A DNA stretch of 5,009 nucleotides from contig JAGSYM010000109.1 of the NCBI GenBank assembly GCA_018262395.1, positions 1 through 5,009 of the forward strand. Reading direction: 5' to 3'. The position numbers and the translations under genes were made by a program. Below are positions 1 through 5,009 of the stretch, in pieces; the first letter of the stretch is position 1; each line of letters begins with the position of its first letter. The notes under the pieces were generated by a model. It did not search any database. It had not been told where the DNA came from and saw only the letters and a program-made list of their open reading frames with translations. The stretch comes from Nitrospirota bacterium. GTDB taxonomy: Bacteria > Nitrospirota > Thermodesulfovibrionia > Thermodesulfovibrionales > SM23-35.

Positions 1-201
1 CTCAATTACCGCGGAGCAGCATATGGATGGGAGAGTATTCATTCACAGCTTGCTGATGTTGATTTCAGAAGACCGTCTTTTTTACAGAATCTATCCCTCA
101 CAGGACATTGGTCAACGCAGGGTCTCGGCATACCAGGTGTCGCATATCTGGGATATGATACCGCTGCGACTTTGCTGAAAAGAAGAATCCTTCCTTCATA
201 A
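1..201 (+). CDS. Phytoene desaturase / carotenoid isomerase-like FAD oxidoreductase, C-terminal fragment
   Basis: This is the last 66 codons of a gene that starts before the window, read in frame 1 and ending at TAA 199-201. The tail contains NYRGAAYGWE near the left edge and then GHWSTQGLGIPGVAYLGYDT. The second block is the C-terminal FAD-binding motif (G-W/H-...-P/Q-G-x-GIPGV-...-G) typical of the CrtI / CrtISO / phytoene dehydrogenase-like amine oxidase superfamily, and GAAYGWE-like blocks are common just before it. Members oxidise or isomerise carotenoid polyenes using FAD, usually at the membrane. The substrate cannot be told from this fragment, so CrtI, CrtISO and generic phytoene dehydrogenase-related oxidoreductases all remain possible. 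Its stop overlaps the stop of the convergent phospholipase D-family gene, so there is no intergenic terminator. Confidence 0.75.
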   Translation, partial: LNYRGAAYGWESIHSQLADVDFRRPSFLQNLSLTGHWSTQGLGIPGVAYLGYDTAATLLKRRILPS

Positions 202-1398
202 CCTTCTCCTGAAAAGAGAAAAAAACTGCTCCTTAACTTTTTCCCACAGGGACCGTTTACTCCACGCATCGATGGTAATCTGCTTTGACTGCTGTAAATC
301 TTCTTCGAATACTCTTTGCATCTGTTTCCCAAAATCCGCATCGATAATACCGACGTTCCCTTCATCATTTTTCCTGAGAGACTGGAAATCCAGATTGGTA
401 GATCCTATGACACTCCAAACGCCGTCAAATACTGCTGTCTTCGCATGGAGAATTTCTCCCTGATAGGTATATATTTCAACCCCGGCTTTCAGGAGTTTCG
501 CAAAAAATGCCCTTCCTGCATAATGCGCCGCGGTAACATCCGACTTTCCGGGGAGAAGCAGTTTGACATCCACTCCCCGTGCTTCCGCTTCCTCAAGAAC
601 ATGGAGCATTCTTCTGCTTGGCGTAAAGTATGCTGTTGTCAGGCAGATGTCTGTTCGGGCCTGACTGATACTGTAATAGAGCAGTTTCCGCATTTTCCGG
701 CGGCCTTTTGCAGAGTTTACAAATATTGGAAGCACCGGTACACCGCCGTCAACAGGTTCTGTGGACTGATCAAAATGAATTGCCGGACCTTTCCACACCT
801 GCCAGCTTTTTTTGAATATCTCCAGAAGAGTCTTTGCTACGGGACCTTCAAGAAATATTCCGGTATCGCGCCACCCTTTTATATTCCTTACTCTGTGGTA
901 TCCCCTGTATTCATTTGCGATGTTCAGGCCTCCCGTGAAAGCGATAACACCATCTATGATTAAGAGTTTCTTATGGTCTCTGTGTACATAGTGAAAGGGA
1001 TCCGTCCACTTGAATGGTCGTGATGCCCGTATCTGCACTCCTGCCTTTCTCATATCTCGCCAGAATGTCATTGGTGTTCCGAGAGAGCCAAAATGGTCAT
1101 AAAGGATGGATACGGTAACTCCATTCAGAGCTTTCGTTTTCAGTATTTTTGCAAGCTCATTTCCTGTTTCATCATTCCGGAAGATATAAAATTCGAGGCA
1201 TATCAACTCCTTCGCTTTTTCAACAGCATCGAATATTTTTCGAAATGAATCGTGCCCTTTCCACAAAAGGGTTACCCTGTTCCCATCGGTAAACGGAATG
1301 CCATAGGCTTGAGCTATAGCGTCTGTGCTGAATGAAGCATTCATCTGTTCGCTACGCATGACTACATAATTGCGGAAAAAGGATTTTCTGTCAATCAA
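196..1398 (-). CDS. Phospholipase D superfamily protein, probable ClsB-type cardiolipin synthase
   Basis: A 400-residue protein with two complete HKD motifs. The first has H142, K144, D149 and G156-G157 (HKKLLIID...TGG); the second has H318, K320, D325 and G332-S333 (HAKTAVFD...GSTNLD). This is the two-domain layout of bacterial cardiolipin synthases, which transfer phosphatidyl groups between phospholipids through a phospho-histidine intermediate. No N-terminal membrane helices are visible, and the body begins with a GNRVTLLWKG block as in ClsB, so ClsB-type (about 400 residues) fits better than ClsA-type. The C-terminus is basic (FRRRL), which could aid membrane contact. The start is uncertain: a TTG at 1396-1398 follows an in-frame TAA (1408-1410) with only a weak A-rich leader, while in-frame ATGs lie at 1357-1359 and 1342-1344 without good ribosome sites. 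It is divergent from pepA and convergent with the carotenoid-type gene. A non-synthase phosphatidyltransferase or phospholipase D cannot be excluded. Confidence 0.88.
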   Translation of the reverse strand: MIDRKSFFRNYVVMRSEQMNASFSTDAIAQAYGIPFTDGNRVTLLWKGHDSFRKIFDAVEKAKELICLEFYIFRNDETGNELAKILKTKALNGVTVSILYDHFGSLGTPMTFWRDMRKAGVQIRASRPFKWTDPFHYVHRDHKKLLIIDGVIAFTGGLNIANEYRGYHRVRNIKGWRDTGIFLEGPVAKTLLEIFKKSWQVWKGPAIHFDQSTEPVDGGVPVLPIFVNSAKGRRKMRKLLYYSISQARTDICLTTAYFTPSRRMLHVLEEAEARGVDVKLLLPGKSDVTAAHYAGRAFFAKLLKAGVEIYTYQGEILHAKTAVFDGVWSVIGSTNLDFQSLRKNDEGNVGIIDADFGKQMQRVFEEDLQQSKQITIDAWSKRSLWEKVKEQFFSLFRRRL

Positions 1399-1444
1399 CT
1401 TTATCTTTTAGAGCGTATAAGACTCATGTGAGAGGTGGAATTTT

Positions 1445-1498
1445 GCAGCCGCAGGCTTCAGCCCGCGTTGATTACCGCAGCCTAAAGGCTGCGGCTAC
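1445..1498. repeat. REP-like inverted hairpin pair (BIME-like element)
   Basis: Two related palindromic units lie head to head. The left unit (+ strand, 1445-1467) begins GCAG, then folds C1450-C1456 onto G1461-G1467 with one A·C mismatch and a TTCA loop. The right unit (- strand, 1498 back to 1475) begins GTAG, then folds as a perfect 9-bp stem (1475-1483 with 1486-1494) around 2 bases. On their own strands the units share GYAGCCGCAG followed by near-identical bases, separated by a 7-base TTGATTA spacer. A G(T/C)AG tetranucleotide 5' of a GC-rich hairpin is the hallmark of REP sequences mobilised by RAYT (TnpA-REP) transposases, and inverted REP pairs form BIMEs. There is no T-tract after either stem, and the flanking genes diverge, so it is unlikely to be a terminator. 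Only one copy is visible here, so dispersal is inferred. Confidence 0.7.
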
Positions 1499-1551
1499 CA
1501 CGAGTAAGTGAACGGTTACGCAGAACATGTCTATTTTCCCTGCTTATCGGG

Positions 1552-1557
1552 TATAAT
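1552..1557 (+). promoter_or_regulatory. Candidate sigma-70-type -10 box for pepA operon
   Basis: TATAAT, an exact match to the sigma-70 -10 consensus, lies 21 bases upstream of the pepA ATG. It would place transcription start near 1563-1566 and leave a leader of only about 13-16 bases. No good -35 hexamer sits 16-18 bases upstream, and the base before the box does not give a clean TGn extension, so strength or activator dependence is unknown. The pepA ATG also lacks a clear Shine-Dalgarno sequence, which is consistent with a short leader. Confidence 0.45.
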
Positions 1558-1578
1558 GAAATATATTTTCTTGAAATA

Positions 1579-3030
1579 ATGAATATTTATATACAGGACC
1601 GTAAAGAAGTAGATTTTTTCTGCGAAGCATTAATACTGCCTTTTACAGAGGACGACGCGGGATCCTACACCGGTCTCCATCCTTCACTGTCAAAACTGAT
1701 CAAACGGGTATTTTCAAAGGAATTCCACGGGAAACAAAACGAGTGCCTTCTTCTGCCTGCTCCTCAGGGTTTGAAACCGGAGAGAATTTTCCTTATCGGC
1801 CTCGGCAAAAAAGAAGATATTTCGGCAGAAAAGGTTCGACAGGCGGGAGGAAAGTCAGGCGTTTCCCTGCGTGATGCGGGAATGAAAAAGATTGCTGTAT
1901 CCACAAGAGTGCTGTCATCCCATAAAATCTCGCCAGCAGATTTTATCGAAGGTTGTCTTCTGGGATTGTACAGATTTCAAAAATACCTTCAAAAGAAAAA
2001 TCGCACGTCAATCGAGAACATAGCGATACTCTCAAAAACCTCAAAGGAACTTTTAAATACCCTGCTCTGGACGGAGTCCCTCACATCCTCTGTCAATTTT
2101 GCGAGAGATCTTGTCAATACTCCTGCTAATGATATGACCCCGTCACATCTCGCAGACACAGCGTTATCTCTTAAGAACACCAATCTCACCGTACAAATTC
2201 TCGGACAAAAGGATGCAGCGAAGTTGGGTATGAGATCCTATTTGTCTGTAGCACAGGGATCACAGCAGCCCCCGAAGTTTATTATCCTCGACTACAGGGG
2301 CTCAAAAGGCAGGCCCGTTGTCCTGATCGGCAAATCAATCACCTTTGACAGCGGAGGCATATCTTTGAAACCCGCGGATGGTATGGAAAAGATGAAATAT
2401 GACATGGCCGGCGGTGCGGCTGTCCTTGGGGTCATGAAAGCTGTTTCCGCATTACAGTTACCGGTCCATGTCATCGGAATCTTACCTGCTACAGAGAATC
2501 TTCCCGGTGGCTCTGCATCAAGGCCGGGTGACGTTGTCAGGGCAATAAACGGAAAGACTATCGAAATTATCAGCACAGATGCTGAGGGGCGCATGACACT
2601 CATTGATGCGATCGGGTATGCAACGCGCTACAAGCCAAGGGCTGTCATTGACATAGCAACACTCACCGGTGCTTGCTCAATAGCATTCGGTAGTTCTGCC
2701 ATTGCCATGATGGGAAATAGCAGAGACCTTCTTGATGCACTGCGGCGGGCAGGTGAGAAGACCTATGAACGAGTTTGGGAAATGCCCCTTTTTCAAGAAT
2801 CTAAGGAGAATCTGAAAAGCGACATTGCTGATCTGAAAAACACCGGAGGAAAAAGCGGCTCACTCCTGTCATCAGCCTATTTTCTCTCTGAATTTGCAGG
2901 TAAGACCCCATGGGTTCATCTGGACATTGCCGGGACAGCATGGGCAGAAAAAGAACGGCCCTACATCCCGAAGGGAGCTTCGGGAATAGGAGTCAGGCTT
3001 CTCGTAACTCTTTTAAAGGATATGCAGTGA
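1579..3030 (+). CDS. pepA: Leucyl aminopeptidase, peptidase family M17
   Basis: A 483-residue cytosolic aminopeptidase that removes N-terminal residues from peptides using two divalent metals; M17 enzymes are normally hexamers. The first ~160 residues are the variable N-terminal domain and the catalytic domain follows (NFARDLVNTPAND near 173-185). Ligand and catalytic residues are all present: K252, D257, K264, D275, D334, E336 and R338. They keep the same spacing as E. coli PepA K270, D275, K282, D293, D352, E354 and R356. The signature reads STDAEGRM instead of the classical NTDAEGRL; neither change touches a metal ligand. The length is close to the family norm. The ATG at 1579 is supported by the conserved opening (EALILPF block) and by the promoter-like box upstream, but its ribosome site is poor. 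The gene ends in a GTGA overlap with the exported phospholipase-like gene, so the two are probably cotranscribed and translationally coupled. Confidence 0.96.
   Translation: MNIYIQDRKEVDFFCEALILPFTEDDAGSYTGLHPSLSKLIKRVFSKEFHGKQNECLLLPAPQGLKPERIFLIGLGKKEDISAEKVRQAGGKSGVSLRDAGMKKIAVSTRVLSSHKISPADFIEGCLLGLYRFQKYLQKKNRTSIENIAILSKTSKELLNTLLWTESLTSSVNFARDLVNTPANDMTPSHLADTALSLKNTNLTVQILGQKDAAKLGMRSYLSVAQGSQQPPKFIILDYRGSKGRPVVLIGKSITFDSGGISLKPADGMEKMKYDMAGGAAVLGVMKAVSALQLPVHVIGILPATENLPGGSASRPGDVVRAINGKTIEIISTDAEGRMTLIDAIGYATRYKPRAVIDIATLTGACSIAFGSSAIAMMGNSRDLLDALRRAGEKTYERVWEMPLFQESKENLKSDIADLKNTGGKSGSLLSSAYFLSEFAGKTPWVHLDIAGTAWAEKERPYIPKGASGIGVRLLVTLLKDMQ
3015..3020 (+). promoter_or_regulatory. Ribosome binding site fixing the phospholipase start
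   Basis: AAAGGA lies 6 bases before the GTG at 3027, inside the last codons of pepA. The open frame extends back to 2910, but no comparable site or plausible protein sequence occurs there, so this element decides the start of the downstream gene. Confidence 0.75.
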
Positions 3031-3863
3031 GCATAATTACCCTCTTATTCACGGTATCGTTTATCTTCATTCCAACCCTCGCATTTGCCTGGGGTCCGTT
3101 GACACATACATACCTCGGCAATGAGTTGCTCTCACTCGGGTCATTGCTCCCTGCAGCCATTTATAAGATAATCAAGCGCCACAAAAAAGATTTTATCTAC
3201 GGAAATCTCATGGCGGATATCATTGTGGGCAAGAAATATCTTCCTGATCACAAAAACTCGCACAGTTGGGGATTTGCCTTTAATCTCCTCGGTGCGGCCG
3301 AGACCAATCAGCATAAAGCCTTTGTTTACGGGTATATGTGCCATCTTGCAGCGGACACAGTGGCTCACAATATCTATACGGCAAACAAGAAGAGTGTCCG
3401 GCATACCCTGCTAGAAATGAAAGCCGACTGTATTATTGACAAGAAGTACTGGCAGCAGGCAGTTTATATCGAGCCTGAGATACAATTGAGGAATGATATC
3501 TTTCTTCAGAATTCTATCGAACGGTTCATCTTTTCATTTAAGACAAACAAGAGAATCCTGAAAGGAGTCGTATACTGCACTATCTGTTATCCTGCGCGGG
3601 TGGGCGATTTCATTGACAGGAATCTTGTGACATACATACCCGACCGTGAAAAAATCGAAAAACTCCACCACGAGTCACTTGACAGAATTGTGGATCTCTT
3701 TCAGCACTGGGAAAAGTCCGCGGCTTTGAAACTCAATCCGAGTGGTACTAAGCACAGGAAGAAAATCATCAATGGACAGTTCAAGGCCTTTCTCTTTAAG
3801 CCTTTGAAGATACGGCCAGCTCATTTTTTGCAAGATACGAGAAACCGCCTCAGGGGCATGTAA
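3027..3863 (+). CDS. Exported zinc-dependent phospholipase C-like protein
   Basis: A 278-residue protein starting at GTG 3027. The start opens a clean signal peptide: a hydrophobic core at residues 2-19, then AFA followed by W22. Cleavage after A21 would leave Trp as the mature N-terminus, as in Bacillus cereus phospholipase C, where the amino group of Trp1 binds zinc. Candidate zinc ligands follow in family order: H27, D64 (GNLMAD), H79 (or H75), H106 and D110 with H114 (HLAADTVAH), and H126 with E130 (HxxxE). This matches the PF00882 zinc-dependent phospholipase C family, whose best-studied members hydrolyse phospholipid head groups outside the cytoplasm; many relatives have no tested substrate. 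Residues ~150-278 are basic, contain no motif I recognise, and may be a family-specific extension. The gene is coupled to pepA by a 4-base overlap and converges on nifS. Family assignment is firm; lipid cleavage activity is inferred. Confidence 0.85.
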   Translation: MSIITLLFTVSFIFIPTLAFAWGPLTHTYLGNELLSLGSLLPAAIYKIIKRHKKDFIYGNLMADIIVGKKYLPDHKNSHSWGFAFNLLGAAETNQHKAFVYGYMCHLAADTVAHNIYTANKKSVRHTLLEMKADCIIDKKYWQQAVYIEPEIQLRNDIFLQNSIERFIFSFKTNKRILKGVVYCTICYPARVGDFIDRNLVTYIPDREKIEKLHHESLDRIVDLFQHWEKSAALKLNPSGTKHRKKIINGQFKAFLFKPLKIRPAHFLQDTRNRLRGM

Positions 3864-3881
3864 CACTTTTCCCGAGTTTTT
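3849..3881 (+). terminator. Weak candidate intrinsic terminator of the pepA operon
   Basis: CTC-A-GGG (3849-3855) can pair with CCCGAG (3871-3876), leaving one bulged A and a loop of about 15 bases, and TTTTT follows immediately at 3877-3881. It straddles the phospholipase stop codon and lies in the 3' end of the convergent nifS gene. The stem is short and the loop is large, so termination may be inefficient; no T-tract serves the opposite strand. Confidence 0.3.
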
Positions 3882-5009
3882 CCCTGCCGAACGGTGAAAG
3901 CTGTCTCAGATTACTGATGATATCCGGCATGATTTCTATCACCCGATCGACTTCCGCTTCTGAATTATACCGGCTCAGAGAAAAGCGTATGGACCCGTGG
4001 ATGGCAGTGAAAGGAACGCCCATCGCACGCAGAACGTGGGAAGGCTCGAGAGACCCCGATGTGCACGCAGAACCGGATGAAGCGCAGACACCATACTCAT
4101 TCAGTCTCAATAAAATTGCCTCGCCCTCGACATATTCAAAGCTCAGGTTCGTTGTATTCGGTAATCTGCTGCTGACATCTCCATTTATTCTGACATCAGG
4201 GCACCTATCAATAAGTGCTCGCTCGAGTTTATCACGCAGATGAGACAGGGATAAGGATTCCTGTGTAATGTTTTTCGCAGCAATCTCACATGCTTTTCCG
4301 AGTCCGATAATTGAAGCAACATTTTCGGTCCCTGCCCTTCTCCCTCGTTCCTGATGACCACCTATCACGTACGGATAAAACCTCGTTCCCTTCCGCACAT
4401 AAAGCACACCTATACCTTTGGTAGCATGCAACTTGTGGCCCGACAGGGACAACATATCGACAGGAAGTTTTTTTGTATCAATCGGTATTTTTCCTGCGGC
4501 CTGTACAGCATCGGTATGGAACACTATCCGCCTCTCTTTAAGCAGGCCGCCGATATCAGAAATCGGGAATATATTTCCCACTTCATTGTTTGCGTACATA
4601 ATGGTAACAAGAGCGGTATTGTCATCGATCGCCTTTAAGAGTTCATCGATGTTCAATTGACCGTTATTATTGACGGTCAGAAAAGTTATCCGGTAGCCTT
4701 TTCGTGCAAGATGCTTGCAGAAATTCAGAACAGCAGGATGTTCAACCCGCGTTGTGATAATATGCTTCTTCTGAGGAAATGATTCCACTGCACTCATAAT
4801 CGCGGTATTGTCACTTTCTGTACCGCAGCTTGTGAATATGATCTCGTCCGGGTCAGCTCCGATGAGGTGCGCAACCTTTGCGCGTGCTTCTTCAACTTTT
4901 CTGTGAAGCTGCCCGCCGAAGGTATGCATACTCGAAGGATTGCCGTAATACTCCCTGAAATAGGGGAGCATCTCATCAAGGACCTCCGGTGCCACCTGCG
5001 TTGTTGCAT
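3850..5009 (-). CDS. nifS: Cysteine desulfurase, NifS type (5' end beyond window)
   Basis: A PLP-dependent class V aminotransferase-fold enzyme that takes sulfur from L-cysteine as an enzyme persulfide for Fe-S cluster assembly. 385 codons are visible; the frame runs off the right edge at ATTQVAPEV, which normally follows a YLDNNATT opening, so only about 6-10 residues are missing. Visible-residue landmarks are: H90 (VEHPAV), N141 (ANNEVGN), D166 and Q169 (HTDAVQAAGK), the PLP lysine K192 (SGHKLHATKG), the GGHQERGRRAGTEN block, and the catalytic C315 in SSGSACTSGSLEPSH. The long group-I loop around C315, and the RRAGTEN and EGEAILL blocks, resemble Azotobacter NifS more than IscS; K192 and C315 sit at the spacing of K202 and C325 there. 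Extra cysteines occur at C308 and at C384, next to the last residue. An internal GTG at 4993-4995 is not the start. No nifU lies downstream in this window. NifS-like proteins also serve general Fe-S assembly in non-fixing anaerobes, so nitrogen fixation is not implied. Confidence 0.93.
   Translation of the reverse strand, partial: ATTQVAPEVLDEMLPYFREYYGNPSSMHTFGGQLHRKVEEARAKVAHLIGADPDEIIFTSCGTESDNTAIMSAVESFPQKKHIITTRVEHPAVLNFCKHLARKGYRITFLTVNNNGQLNIDELLKAIDDNTALVTIMYANNEVGNIFPISDIGGLLKERRIVFHTDAVQAAGKIPIDTKKLPVDMLSLSGHKLHATKGIGVLYVRKGTRFYPYVIGGHQERGRRAGTENVASIIGLGKACEIAAKNITQESLSLSHLRDKLERALIDRCPDVRINGDVSSRLPNTTNLSFEYVEGEAILLRLNEYGVCASSGSACTSGSLEPSHVLRAMGVPFTAIHGSIRFSLSRYNSEAEVDRVIEIMPDIISNLRQLSPFGREKLGKSVTCP

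Noticed and set aside
206..222. Short hairpin (TTCTC/GAGAA) near the convergent stops as a bidirectional terminator
   Set aside because: A 5-bp AT-containing stem with no following T-tract on either strand in the useful direction; the A-run follows on + and the T-run precedes the stem on -.
316..963. 215-codon + strand open frame antisense to the PLD-family gene
   Set aside because: It is a shadow of a protein with two complete HKD motifs; its own translation is Cys-rich and unlike any family I know, with no ribosome site.
1414..1420. TTATACG as a -10 box for the PLD-family gene on the - strand
   Set aside because: It is well placed (about 15 bases before TTG 1398) but matches the consensus only partly and no -35 hexamer is recognisable, so it is not listed as a feature.
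1423..1432. CTCA-TG-TGAG inverted repeat as an operator
   Set aside because: Arms of only 4 bases are expected by chance, and no second copy is near.
2910..3026. Upstream extension of the phospholipase reading frame (39 extra codons from 2910)
   Set aside because: It lies entirely inside pepA, has no ribosome site, and would bury a clean signal peptide 39 residues inside the protein. GTG 3027 with AAAGGA upstream is far better.
4794..5009. 71-codon - strand open frame at the right edge
   Set aside because: It overlaps the well-conserved N-terminal part of NifS in another frame; the translation is Arg-rich shadow sequence.
1..5009. CRISPR arrays, tRNA or rRNA genes, insertion sequences, toxin-antitoxin or phage genes
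   Set aside because: No regularly spaced repeats, cloverleaf-like segment, transposase motif or small paired genes were seen; coding regions account for nearly all of the window.

Overview
The window reads as an ordinary chromosomal segment from a Gram-negative-type bacterium of moderate GC content (mid-40s percent by eye). Four long genes and one gene tail fill it almost completely, and the only sizeable non-coding stretch is about 180 bases at 1399-1578. A carotenoid-desaturase-like enzyme, a NifS-type cysteine desulfurase, an exported zinc phospholipase C-like protein and a REP-like hairpin pair would fit a free-living anaerobe or microaerophile, for example Nitrospirota or a deltaproteobacterial lineage. 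That placement is inference; nothing here fixes the taxon.

Layout: (1) 1-201 (+) is the C-terminal end of a phytoene desaturase / carotenoid isomerase-like flavoprotein. (2) 196-1398 (-) is a two-HKD phospholipase D superfamily protein, probably a ClsB-type cardiolipin synthase, converging on gene 1 with a 6-base overlap. (3) 1399-1578 is the divergent intergenic region; it holds an inverted pair of REP-like hairpins (1445-1498) and a consensus -10 hexamer (1552-1557) in front of pepA. (4) 1579-3030 (+) is pepA, an M17 leucyl aminopeptidase with all metal and catalytic residues. (5) 3027-3863 (+) is a secreted zinc-dependent phospholipase C-like protein, coupled to pepA by a GTGA overlap. The obvious long reading frame for this gene begins at 2910, but the signal peptide and ribosome binding site place the start at GTG 3027. 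(6) 3850-5009 (-) is a NifS-type cysteine desulfurase missing only its first few residues at the window edge; it converges on the phospholipase gene with a 14-base overlap.

Functionally, pepA and the phospholipase form a two-gene operon. The flanking genes point toward it from both sides and appear independently transcribed. Two of the products act on phospholipids (probable cardiolipin synthesis, possible phospholipid cleavage), but they are in different transcription units and no pathway link is shown. I did not find a convincing new biological system. The items most worth a second look are the REP-like inverted pair, the Trp-first zinc site of the exported phospholipase-like protein, and the very tight convergent gene ends.
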